Assembly (NCBI RefSeq): GCF_012489685.1
Contig: NC_080044.1
Coordinates: 82,260,732-82,324,731, forward strand
Direction of reading: 5' to 3'
From: Lotus japonicus
Taxonomy: Eukaryota; Streptophyta; Magnoliopsida; Fabales; Fabaceae
Length of the DNA: 64,000 nt
Within the stretch, counting starts at the first letter, position 1. Each line of letters opens with the position of its first letter. The notes beneath the pieces are model-generated. The model saw only the letters and a list, made by a program, of their open reading frames with translations. It ran no database searches and had not been told where the DNA came from. A program made the translations under genes and the position numbers. This document shows, piece after piece, positions 1 through 10,478 of this stretch.

Positions 1-720
1 TAGACTTCTTATTGAATATCACTAAATGCTTTGCCGACAATTAATATGGCCGACAATAAATGGTCGAGAAAAATAATTAGTAGTTTTATTGTTCACACTC
101 TGAAATATCTCCCCTCCCTGTTTCTAAGGTACCCTAGTGTAATAATTGGTGTGGAGTGTAATTACAACTCCCGAATCATCGTGACTCGTGAATGCAAGAT
201 CTTCTGGTAAACACCTTCTTTCTCCTTCATGAGCGAGTATTGTATATGATATTCGTGTAGGGAGACTAACAATAAGGTCTCTCTATTTTTTCCAAGTAGA
301 TGTACCAAAAGATGTTGTTTTCTTGAAATCACATTCTTCATTTGTTTAATACTTCACTTGGATTGTTATTTTAATTACTTCTTCAAGACACGAGAAAAGA
401 TATCGCCTGATGAGCAATAAATGAGTTCGCTTAAGAAATGTAGAAAGAATGAGACAAGAAACGTCGTTGCTGTTGGAGAGGCTTTTAACCACTTGATCTT
501 TTTGTCAATTTGAAAGACCTAAATCTTTAACTAGCTTTTTAATTACTTCTGTCACCATGTAATAGTTTTCTTATGTCAAGTTACAACTATTTGTGATGTA
601 ATTTGTACTTGTGGTTGTTAATTTGATTGAGCTCTATCTTTATGTTGGCTCAATATATTGATATGAAGCTTTATTATGATGAGTACACTATGTTATAATC
701 TGCTTAATGCCGTAAACATT

Positions 721-766
721 AGCTTTAGTTTGTTATTTTTTTTTTGAACTAAGCTTTAGCTTGTTA
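721..766 (-). mobile_element. Micro-insertion 1: oligo-T core between 15-bp direct repeats
   Basis: The copies agctttagtttgtta (721-735) and agctttagcttgtta (752-766) differ at one base. They flank 16 nt (736-751) made of ten T's followed by gaacta. Read on the minus strand the core is TAGTTC plus ten A's, so the A-tract touches one repeat copy. This is what target-primed reverse transcription leaves. I infer a LINE- or SINE-machinery product truncated almost to its tail. Confidence 0.6.
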
Positions 767-810
767 GTTGTGATTGTTAATGTTATACAGTATCATTTTC
801 TAACTATTCC

Positions 811-862
811 AAAGACCATCAATTGGCTTCCATCAAAAAAAAAAAAAGACCATCAATTGGCT
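811..862 (+). mobile_element. Micro-insertion 2: tccatc plus oligo-A between perfect 18-bp repeats
   Basis: The 18-mer aaagaccatcaattggct occurs at 811-828 and again at 845-862 without mismatch. The 16 nt between them (829-844) are tccatc followed by A's that run into the right copy. A perfect duplication means a recent event. The A-tract next to the downstream copy fits retroposition better than a simple tandem duplication. Confidence 0.72.
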
Positions 863-1206
863 AAACATTACCCATAATTTTTTTGAAAGAAAAAAATAAT
901 TATTGCTAGTCAGGCGCATGAACCATATTAATGTGAGTTAATGAAATATTTCTAAGACATTAAATACTGCATGCTTTTAGAATATGGGCTATTTTTAAGT
1001 ACCGGAGTATATGGTAATAGTTTTTAAATTATTTTAATGAACACTTAATTATTTTTCTAATATCATCTTTCTAAGATAATAAAAACTTAAATATGTTCTA
1101 TTGCATGCTTTTAGAATATTAAATATTTGTAAATAATTTGGACAATCAAATTATGTAGATAGACATTAAACATTAAATACTTGGTATCTCAAATTCATGA
1201 GTTATT

Positions 1207-1252
1207 AAATACTGCATGCTTTAGTAACCAAAAAAAAAATACTGCATGCTTT
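1207..1252 (+). mobile_element. Micro-insertion 3: agtaacc plus oligo-A between 16-bp repeats
   Basis: The 16-mer aaatactgcatgcttt occurs at 1207-1222 and at 1237-1252. The core at 1223-1236 is agtaacc plus seven A's. A related sequence at about 962-1000 reads through the same site without the core, continuing into 'tagaatatgggc', so it acts as a paralogous empty site. That makes insertion, rather than deletion, the natural reading. Confidence 0.72.
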
Positions 1253-1608
1253 TAGAACATATGGGCAATTTTTAAAACCTTCCAATCTCAACATTTAATA
1301 ATTTTCGTTCTTTCAAGGTCAATGAAATTTTATAATTTTAAAACATTTAATACTCAATATTTAATAATTTTCAATTTTTTATTAATTTAATACTATAGCC
1401 TTTTCCAAAACCCATAAAATAATTAAGTATATTAATATAACATATTCGTGGGGAATAATTATTTCTGTTAAAATAGATATATTACATTATTTTCTCTTCG
1501 AAAAGATAGATATTACATTATTATTTCAACTTTTGCATTTATTTAAAATACTGATAGAACCTTACCTATTTAATATTTATTTATAAAACGATTATTACTA
1601 GACTTAAT

Positions 1609-1646
1609 AATTTCACACAAGAGTTCAAAAAAAAATTTCACACAAG
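1609..1646 (+). mobile_element. Micro-insertion 4: agttc plus oligo-A between 13-bp repeats
   Basis: The 13-mer aatttcacacaag occurs at 1609-1621 and at 1634-1646. The 12-nt core (1622-1633) is agttc plus seven A's. The gttc-A(n) tail is the same as in micro-insertion 1, which suggests a shared donor RNA 3' end. Confidence 0.65.
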
Positions 1647-1654
1647 GTTAATGT

Positions 1655-1691
1655 GAATTTTAATTTTATTACCCAAAAAAAGAATTTTAAT
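1655..1691 (+). mobile_element. Micro-insertion 5: tttattaccc plus oligo-A between 10-bp repeats
   Basis: The 10-mer gaattttaat occurs at 1655-1664 and at 1682-1691. The 17-nt core (1665-1681) ends in ccc plus seven A's. The repeat is AT-rich and short, so chance is not negligible, but its form and position match the neighbouring cases. Confidence 0.5.
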
Positions 1692-1734
1692 AGTGTAAAA
1701 TAATAGTAGTATGAATAAAAGTTGGGAAAAAAAG

Positions 1735-1743
1735 TATATAAAT
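1735..1743 (+). promoter_or_regulatory. TATA box of the SERINC gene
   Basis: The sequence tatataaat lies about 240 nt upstream of the CT-rich leader and is a good plant TATA match. Transcription would start roughly 30 nt downstream. No transcript evidence is available here. Confidence 0.45.
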
Positions 1744-2029
1744 GAGGGTTGAAAGGAACAGCAATGTGGAGGGTAAAAGTGGGTACAAGAAGCATACGGC
1801 GGGAAAATAAAAGTAGCAAAAGCGGAGAAAAGCGAACCAGAAAGTCCAACCTCTCTCTCTCAGATCTTAAATAATTGATTTGAGAGCCAAAAGCAAAGCA
1901 AAGAAACACACCAACCCCCAATTCACGATCTCATTCTGTTATTTCTTTTGAAAAAGAGAGTGAAACCGCCGAACCAAACAGTCATGAACTGACTCAGATC
2001 TGCTTCTTCTTCTTCTTCACCATTGCTTC

Positions 2030-2064
2030 CATCTTCTTCTTCTTCTTCTTCTTCTTCTTCTTCT
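2030..2064 (+). repeat. TTC microsatellite in the SERINC 5' leader
   Basis: Ten or more ttc units sit in the untranslated first exon, just before the splice donor at 2072 (ctctcag|gtaatc). CT/TTC-rich leaders are common in plant genes. Confidence 0.8.
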
Positions 2065-2553
2065 CTCTCAGGTAATCGCACTTCTCCATTTCTAGATTCT
2101 TCTTTCGCTTTATCATCAAGTGATTCTCATTTTCAGTTCCATTTCTGCAAGCCTTCATTTCTTAGATTCTCGTTTCGTTTTCTCGATCGGCATTTGCTTG
2201 TGACTTAATTAACTGTTCCGATCGATGATTCATTCTAATTAGCATTATATAACTGTAATCGTGTTGACTTTGAAGAATTTGAAAATTCTGTTTCTGTGTT
2301 CATCAGATTTATCTGCATCTAATGTAGTAGTTAGTTCGTATGCATTTTCGTTTTCTGGATACAATTGCTGAATGTATATGCATCATGATTCATGATCGAT
2401 GGTTTTGATGTTTGTTTGCGGAGAAAATTAGTAAAGTTAAAGTTTAGACGCTTACTTCGAGGCAAAGGAAAACTAATCACTCCCCTGCACTGCACTCAAC
2501 CGCTTCACATAATAATTAAAAAAGAAAAAGAAAACTCTCCATCATCATGCATG

Positions 2554-2584
2554 ATAATTGTGTACCAAAAAATAATAATTGTGT
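2554..2584 (+). mobile_element. Micro-insertion 6: acc plus oligo-A between 10-bp repeats
   Basis: The 10-mer ataattgtgt occurs at 2554-2563 and at 2575-2584. The 11-nt core (2564-2574) is accaaaaaata. It lies in the first intron of the SERINC gene and has the acc-A(n) type of tail also seen at 1223 and 25988. Confidence 0.5.
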
Positions 2585-3200
2585 TTCGCTTTTTTTTTTC
2601 CACTAACAAAATTGAAGATAAAATGCAGGTTCTCATTTATTTTCTCATCCAGATCCTGCGTTGTTTTTCATTTCATTTTTTTTTAATTCTCAGTGACTAA
2701 CTAAATGATATTAAAAAATTTTAATAAAGTTATATTCATATGCCATTGTTTGGTTTGCTAAGGATAAGATAACATGCAATGGAATTTAACTAAATGATAT
2801 TACATGCCATTGATTTTATTTCATCCAATTTTTCACTTTTTCTCCCCATCAATTTAGGGTTTATGAAATCAATTTTTCCCCCATTTCATCATATAAATAT
2901 TCAAATCATAAAATACAAACAACGCTGCGAATGTTTGCAGGAGAATATAATTTTCCTCCAAAATTTATGGCGTGTACCAAGTGAAATAATGATCACTTTC
3001 AAAGAAAAAAGAAGCAGTGAAACTACTATTATCTCCAGTTAGGTGAAGATTATACCATAAGTAATATGTTCATTTTGGCCTAGAGAGCTGCCCAAACCCC
3101 CCAAGATTTAAGTTGTTCTTTTATTTAATTCAAGGTTTAGGTAACAGTTTTGAATCTCACATGATATTTTTTCCTGAATTACAATACAGGGGACTAGAGT

Positions 3201-3270
3201 ATGACATCTCTGGTTGAATGACACCCATTTCTTCAGTGCTCCATTCATGATCTGCGTAGCATTGCTGTGA
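3201..3270 (+). promoter_or_regulatory. Three chained upstream ORFs in the SERINC leader
   Basis: Exon 2 begins after the acceptor acaatacag (AG at 3188-3189). Before the main ATG it holds three small ORFs: 3201-3221 (6 codons plus stop), 3218-3250 (10 codons plus stop) and 3247-3270 (7 codons plus stop). Each start overlaps the previous stop in the tetranucleotide ATGA. The main ATG follows 12 nt later at 3283. An even shorter ATG-AAC-TGA lies in exon 1 at 1984-1992. This arrangement could restrict translation of the main ORF through termination and reinitiation; that is inference. Confidence 0.6.
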
Positions 3271-3282
3271 ATTGAAGAAAAG

Positions 3283-6200
3283 ATGGAAACTGGGGTAAGC
3301 AACAATGGTAATGAGGCGTGTACCATATCCAAGGATACCTCATGGTGGGGTCAATTCCGTAATGCATCCAATCCTGGGATGGCAAGATATGTCTATGCCT
3401 TGATGTTTCTTGTGGCAAATCTGTTGGCATGGGCTGCCCGTGATTATGGTCGTGGTGCTTTAACTGAAATGGAGAGTAAGATTGCTAAAACCCTCACATT
3501 GATGAACTTTCATATCCTATATATGTGAGAGTGAACCCGTGATTATTTTGGAAAAACCTTTGAATTTATGTCTTAATCTTAGTTATTTATGGTTAGGTCT
3601 AATAATTAAAATTTATATGTGTGTATATATATTGGAGGTTCCTAATATACTCACTTGTTTTATAGAATGAGTACGATACTCCTTTTAAAAAATAAGTCGA
3701 GCACTTTTTTTTCAGAGTAGTATGTTAGCAAATGATGAATAATATAATCATACAATCATAAATCATTTAATGGTTATATAACCACTTGAAATGTCATTTG
3801 ACTTTCTAAACAATTTACATGACCTCATTTTTACAGGGAATGTAGCAAATGGGATGGAATTTTTCATTTGAAAGTGAGCTAAGTAGCTAACAATTAATAG
3901 TTAAGATTAAAGCATTAAATCATGATTATTTAAATGATTTATGTGACTATTAAATAACTTTTAAGCTTAATATATGCTTGAGATTTATATATCTCACTTT
4001 CATATAGAAATGGCCCTCTCACTACATACATCTATATTGAAATAGTTTTCTCCTTAAAATTCACCGTCTTAGCCAGAAAATCTGATGTCTCATCTGAATG
4101 CACACTTTATTCTATAACAATATGCTGGATTAGATATTATGAAGAATATTCAAAAGTTCACAATGTACATAATGCTATCCATTGAAATTGTTTGATGACC
4201 AAAGTGGAATGAAAAAGCATTAATTTACAAATTCTGAACATTAGAGGGGTTTGTCTATCCGTCTATCAATGTTGGCAAATCGTTCACTTCAATCAATAGA
4301 AATTGTTGGGTGTCCTCATGTACACATATGGGACGACTAGATCATTTTCCTTCGAACTTAAAGCTGTTTTCATCTAAGGTTGTTATCTCCATAATCCATA
4401 TCATGCCATTGACTTCAAATCTAATGTATTGAACTGAACCTACAGGATTAAAAGGATGCAATGGTGGAAAGGACTGTTTGGGTGCTGAAGGTGTTTTGCG
4501 TGTGAGTTTGGGTTGCTTTGTATCCTTTTCAATTATATGCATGAAAATATTTGCTCAAGACTTCATATAAGTTTGTAGCCAAGAAAAGAAAGCTTTAAGA
4601 ATATTATCAGCCAGTAATTCTATTGATTTCTGCTAGGGGTAAAATAAAAAACAAAAACGTATGTTTACACATTGACATATGTGTTTTATCATAATTTAGT
4701 CACTTATCTTAGGTCAATTTCATAGTCCTTTAGCATTTAAGATGAACCTTAATACGAATTCAGATATTTTATTTCATAATGTTTTTGACAACTGCCCGCA
4801 CTTCTAAACTAAATGAAGTGAGAGATACATGGCACTCTGGATGGTGGTCAGTCAAGATTGTTCTCTGGGTTGGCATGACTGTCATCCCATTTTTACTCCC
4901 TTCAGAATTTATACAGATTTATGGTTAGTAAGTTTTTTCTGCCAGCTAGCCTCCAAGTATTAATGCATCCTCCATGATATCAAAAGTTGTAACATTGTCA
5001 TTCATTTGATGCACATTTTTTTTTTTTGCCAGGGGAGGTGGCGCATTTTGGTGCCGGGTATAGTTTTGATCTCTCACAAATTATTTTCTCATGCCATTTT
5101 TCCCAAACTAATCTGTGATTTTTTGAAGTGTTTCTGTATTTCCTTTTCAGGGTTTTCCTCCTAATTCAACTAATAAGCATTATCAGCTTCATTACTTGGC
5201 TAAATGATTGCTGTGAGTCAGAAAAATATGCTGCAAAATGGTAAGATTTTATCAGTTAGAGAACTATTAGAAACACCTGCTTCCAAGCATGGGCTATATA
5301 AATTTTTAAAATTGGTTAATTTAATGTTTTAGTAAGGTATATTCTTTTAGAAATTGAATAATTCAGTATTCTGCTTATATAAAGTGGAAAGGAGAAAATG
5401 TTTCTCGAATTTTCTAAATTCATATTAGCTTTCCGAGAGCATTGAAAGTAATCAAGAGCTAGAGTGGGATTACCAGCTATTGTCTGATCTATATTATTTG
5501 AACTTATCTAGCAGTTTAGCATTATGTGGCCAGCAATGGGGCAACAAACCTAAAATTATGCTTTTGTGCATTTTATCCCTTTTCCACTTGCAATGCTTTG
5601 ATAAGCTGACAAACAAGCTGATCTAATTGTATAGGATATCTATATCTTGAAATGTTTGCACTAATTATCAATATTTCATGCAGCCAAATCCATGTGATGT
5701 TATTCGCAACGACTGCATATGTTGTCTGTTTGGTGGGGATCATTTTGATGTTCATTTGGTATGCACCAAAGCCATCTTGTCTGCTCAATATTTTCTTCAT
5801 TGCTTGGACACTAGTACTTCTCCAACTTATGACAAGTGTGTCTCTGCACCCAAAAGTAAGTTCTATTTTTGTAGCAAGATCTTTGCTTGCTCAATTCACT
5901 TCATCGTATATCAGAACTTGAAGTGGAATTTCTTCATCTGCAATAGGTGAATGCTGGCATTCTAACTCCAGGGCTTATGGGGCTTTATGTTGTCTTCCTT
6001 TGCTGGAACGCTATTAGAAGGCATGACTACCGACTTTTACCTGATAGTTTTGGACTTAAATTGATGTTGATGTTGTCTTTATCTTTTGATTTCTATTCAT
6101 GCAACCCCTCTTGACTTCCCATTTTCATTTCTTTTGAATTAGATTTAGAATATTTTTGTATGCAGTGAACCTGATGGAGGAAGCTGCATCAGAAAGTCAG

Positions 6201-7598
6201 ACTCTTCCACCAAAACAGACTGGCTAAGCATCATTGTAATATATATCTATATATTTGTCTATTCTTGTTTAACTGAAATTTGAACTGTGTTAGAACAGTT
6301 TTTTAAACTGATAGTTGTGAATTTACAAATATATGCTCATTACCATTTTCATGTACATATATCCATTTAATATGTACCAGGAAAATCTGATATTGTTCCC
6401 AGAAAAATCAAGTTCAATATTTCTTGTCTAATTATGAAAAAATTTAAGCACATTTTAAGTCAAAATATATTTTGCCTTATGGTTGTGCATATTGTCATAT
6501 CCCCTTTATGATTGCTCTGTGGCTAATTTGGAAATCTTTGAACTTCATTTTATTTTCATTGCTGGTTGACATGTGACAATGGCTCTTGTTGGCAGAGCTT
6601 TATTATTGCAATACTGGCAATTGTTATTGCGACATTTTCAACAGGCATAGACTCCAAGTGCTTCCAGGTTAGTTATAATCCCTGAACTTTTCTTGAATTT
6701 CAATATTAGGTTCTCCAGTACACATCTGACAGTTCCCTGCAGTTCAGGAAGGATGATGATATACCAGCAGAGGATGATGTACCATATGGTTATGGCTTCT
6801 TCCATTTTGTTTTTGCCACAGGAGCAATGTACTTTGCTATGCTATTGATTGGATGGAATAGTCATCATTCTATGAGAAAGTATGGCCCCCTTCCCTCCTG
6901 TATTTGGTCCATATCATGTTGTCTGCATCTTACTCGTGTTTCTTGTTTTGATTTGTTCTCCAATATGAAAAAAAATAATGAGGGGTAAACAAAGCAGATG
7001 CATTTCCTGTCAGTTAATCTTACAATGATCATAGAAATCCAGGTGGCATAGAACCCAATAAATATGGTTCTCATATAGTTTAGAGGTAACTTATTTGCAT
7101 GACACGATACCATTCTGGATAAGAGAATGTTACTGCAATCGATATTTTTTCCTGCTTCTCACTTATATAGGTTCATTCCGAGTTTGTTCTGTCTTTCTTT
7201 GAGTGCACACATAATATAATATCAAGTTCGTATGATGAAATACCTTATTCTTCTTCAGATGGACAATTGATGTGGGCTGGACCAGCACCTGGGTCAGAAT
7301 AGTAAATGAATGGTTGGCAGTCTGTGTTTATTGTAAGTATTTTGAGTTTGACTAGTGCTTTAAGAGTACTTCTTAACCATTCTCCTTTTAATAGAACCAA
7401 GTCTAGCATGAACATCTGAGTTTTAAATTGACATAATAAAACAACTCATGCGTTTTAAACTCATAAAGAGATTTAGTAACTCTTCCTGTATATTTCTTGA
7501 ACAAATGCAGCACAACTAAATAAAGTTTGAATGTTTTGACAGTATGGATGCTCGTAGCACCAATAATATGGAAGAGCCGACAAACCGATTCTACTTGA
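3283..7598 (+). CDS. SERINC/TMS family multipass membrane protein (serine incorporator-like)
   Basis: Twelve coding exons: 3283-3475, 4446-4519, 4764-4923, 5033-5057, 5151-5240, 5684-5855, 5947-6020, 6166-6235, 6596-6667, 6743-6879, 7259-7332 and 7543-7598. Together they give 398 aa, the usual length for plant SERINCs. The protein begins METGVSNNGNEA and ends WKSRQTDST. Family signatures are GCNGGKDCLGAEGVLRVSLG, TSKLNEVRDTWHSGWW, GYGFFHFVFATGAMYFAM and WTIDVGWTSTWVRIVNEW, with about ten hydrophobic segments. The family is proposed to take part in serine and sphingolipid/phosphatidylserine metabolism in endomembranes or the plasma membrane; the plant function is poorly defined. The ATG was chosen because it opens the conserved N-terminus and follows the last uORF. 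The intron after 6020 uses a GC donor (AGAAG|GCATGA), required to keep AG|T GAA CCT (Ser-Glu-Pro) in frame; the other introns are GT-AG. A 5'-UTR exon ends at 2071. Identity is sure at family level. Confidence 0.93.
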
Positions 7599-9316
7599 GA
7601 ACTCCCAAATGTCACCATTCTAGTTTTTAATATTTGGTTGAGGATTAAGATCTTCAGATATTCCCATATCTGAGCTGTAGTGCACTCCTCCAACACTGCC
7701 AGATACTCAAAAAAGTAGTTTCAGCATCCGAGGAAACTCTAAGGCAGAAGAAATGGTTCTTTAGATGGCTACTGCACAAAAGCAATGGTCCTCAAACAAA
7801 TGCGGTGTACTGGTTGGATTTGTTTAGGATTTAGGGTTTTAGGGATTAACAAAGAAATACACCTTTTACCTGTACATGTGTCAAAGAGGGAGCATAATGT
7901 AATTCAAAATGATTTAATAGATGCTCATTAGATTTTTCAATCATAATTTTTGGAGTTATCGACCATTGTCGTCTAATTGATAGAGAAATTTAGGCGGACT
8001 CCGCTACAATAAGAGGGCATGCAATTGAGTTTGTGTGAGAGTTCATAAAGTTTAATTAGTTGGCTACCTTGATATATACAACTTTTTAATGGCTAACACC
8101 AAGCCTAGCATGAGAAATTTCACATCGGTTACATTATACCTTAGAGAGTAGATCAACAACAATGAGTGACCTCATATAAGAAGATATTGACTTCACATCT
8201 AGAATTGGTTTCTGAACCAAGAAGAATGCACATTAAAAACATATTGACATGCACAAAGATAGAAAAATAAATCACATAAAAAGTCAGGGTTCCAGAAATC
8301 CTAATCTTACATCCTTATAGAAAATCTAAAGAGCATAACATAATATGTAAACTATCTAAAAATCGCATTATTTTATGTGCAGGATTTACAAAACTTGAAA
8401 CCTAAAACATAAGTTAGTAGCTCACCAATTTCACAGCAATAAAACGAACTCTGCATAGAATTATGATTTGCGGTCACTGACAACTCTGCAGCTCAAAAGT
8501 GTATATGAGGTTAAAGGAAAGATGAGGACAAATCAAACAGATGAAGAATATTTATACCTAGAGACTAAACTATGAAGGATATGGAAAGTCTTAACAATTA
8601 TCTTCCTCATTCCATTCATTGAATAGTATTAATTTTAGAATTAATTGAAATTGGAAGAAGAGTTTTGGAAAATGAAAAGTCATGAATCATTAATTTAGAA
8701 AATTTGAAACAATTAGAATATTATAAAATCAATAATTTTTTTAAAGTCATAAAATCATTAAAGTGTTCTCAAATTTTAAAAAATATAAATATTTGATTGG
8801 ACATATGGAAACAAAACTACTTAATTTCTAAAAATTTAGAATAAAGAAAAAAAAATTCTAATAAAACAATATATTTGTATCACTCACAAAAATTACATAG
8901 AAAATAAAAATATTATTTTAAAATAAGTATGCATGCTTTTTAGAGAATTTTTGATTTTTTTTGAAGTTGAATTGTTGATTAAAATAATGGAATATGAAAA
9001 ATCAATGTTTTTAAAATCACACATTAACTAATATTTAAATTTAAAACGTTAAATTTAGTTAAGTTTGAATTAATAATTCAATGAATCAAAACTAATTATT
9101 TTTGCCCTATAGAATTCCATAACTTATATGATTTAAATGATAATAAATTTATTTAAATAAATTGTAAGGACGGTCACGATCAAAACTAATCAACGATCAT
9201 GATTGATTTCCAAGAAAAGATTCTACAAAATTACATAAAGACCCATGGTAAAATATTTATTCATAAGTCATAGTTTATTGTATGACTATTTTACCCTGCT
9301 TGTTGCCAAACTTCTA
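7599..9316. other. Intergenic AT-rich region
   Basis: This holds the SERINC 3' UTR and then repeat-like AT-rich DNA. Around 8110-8180 there is 'tcacatcggtta' with 'gacctcatataagaag', a motif pair often seen in decayed plant retroelements. I found no exon with recognisable protein similarity on either strand. Confidence 0.5.
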
Positions 9317-10391
9317 TCTATAAACTCTATAAAGGGAGAGTTTGTGCAGCCTTAGGGATAAACCTGTCATTTAACAATTAATTTCACAAACTATGAAAGT
9401 TGGGCATGGATATTTTAGTAATAATGCATTTTATTCTCATTCATTCATTACAAGAATTTAGGTTTCTAATTGGATCATATTCACTCTTTCGTTCCATTCC
9501 ATCTGATAGATAGTGCACACATTAATGCTTTACCGTCTCTCACTCTCCTCTTGACTTTTGGTTTTCCTTCGTCTCTTCACTACCCTTCAATCCTTCATCA
9601 GTTTCTTAGCCACTAGATCTTTCACATTCTCTTCACTACCCCTTATTAATTTCTTTCACTTCTTTTCCTCATTAAAGCACTCTTTTTTTTAGCACTGGAA
9701 GGATTTGCATCGAAGGTTCGGTGGATGCAGCTTCAGATTCTTACTAATGATACCATTGGCACCGGATTATGTTGCTCCCATCGGCGACGAAATAGTTGTC
9801 GTCGTTGGTGAAGTCTTCAGCGTTACACGGCGTGCATTGGGATAGGAAGGGCGACAAGCTCCGATCGACATGCATCGCCGATCGTGCCTCTGATTGGAAG
9901 CTCGCTCTGTGGCGCTACCTTTCATACCGCTATCAACAGCAGCTTAATGAAGGATGACTTCAAGCATGGGAATATAAAATCAGGGCATTGCTGGTGGAAG
10001 CCTTCCAGTAACAAAAATTAGAGAAAATTGGTTGTTTAGATTTCAGTGTTTGGACAAGCGAATATATACCTGACTTTATCACCACTGTTATTCATATGGA
10101 TTTTTAATATTTTAACTATTAAGGTACAATTGTTTCGGTGCAAGGCATTGAATAACTCATGAAATTTCATGTCATGTCCATCAATATCCAGTCATGTGAT
10201 CTCAGATTGCTGTTAAGTGAATATCATGTGTGCAATGAGCCGTGCAAAACGTGATCTAGGAAAGGTTATTATGCCAATACAAAGCTATGGCGTGGAGCCT
10301 TTCAATTTCTTGAAAGGTATGTGAATACCACAACACTATATTTTGCTGATTTTGTTTTTCAGTTTTAGTTTTTTTTACCAATAAACAGAAC

Positions 10392-10478
10392 CTTGCCTCT
10401 CAATTCTGCATAATAGATAGCTCCAAATCCACCATGACCAATTTTATTATCCAAACTGAAGTTGCTTTGCTTATATCA
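10392..10478 (-). pseudogene. Captured exon fragment of a LysM receptor-like kinase (CERK1/NFR1 type)
   Basis: On the minus strand this reads [18 protein letters not shown] followed by AELRGK, then a GT donor at 10391. It is the glycine-rich loop (GxGGFGxxYYAELRG) of the LysM-RLK kinase domain; the tyrosine pair and AELRG are typical of the CERK1/LYK3/NFR1 group. Just upstream, 'gatataagcaaagcaacttc' looks like the family's ELAKAT-x-NF segment with a few codons deleted. No further kinase exon is near. The fragment lies inside the 9317-15152 element in antisense and is best read as a Helitron gene capture. LysM-RLKs are chitin and Nod-factor receptors, but nothing suggests this fragment is functional. 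Confidence 0.75.

Larger units (their letters stand above)
1..1700. other. Intergenic AT-rich DNA upstream of the SERINC gene
   Basis: I see no coding exon here. Bases 30-60 carry short 'gccgaca' motifs that could be remnants of a CACTA-type element. The part from about 700 to 1700 is densely marked by short oligo-A or oligo-T insertions flanked by direct repeats; these are listed separately. The phrase 'actgcatgctttt' occurs near 967 and 1241, with a variant at 1102, so the segment contains old internal duplications. The upstream neighbour gene, if there is one, is outside the window. Confidence 0.6.

Noticed and set aside
1479..1522. Possible further micro-insertion (repeat atattacattatt around ttctcttcgaaaagatag)
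   Set aside because: The core lacks a clear A-tract at the repeat edge and the repeat is low-complexity, so it was kept out of the series.
9745..9840. Open frame IPLAPDYVAPIGDEIVVVV as a gene
   Set aside because: It ends in a stop after about 30 codons, lies inside the Helitron-like element and matches no family I recognise; mentioned only as a possible captured exon.
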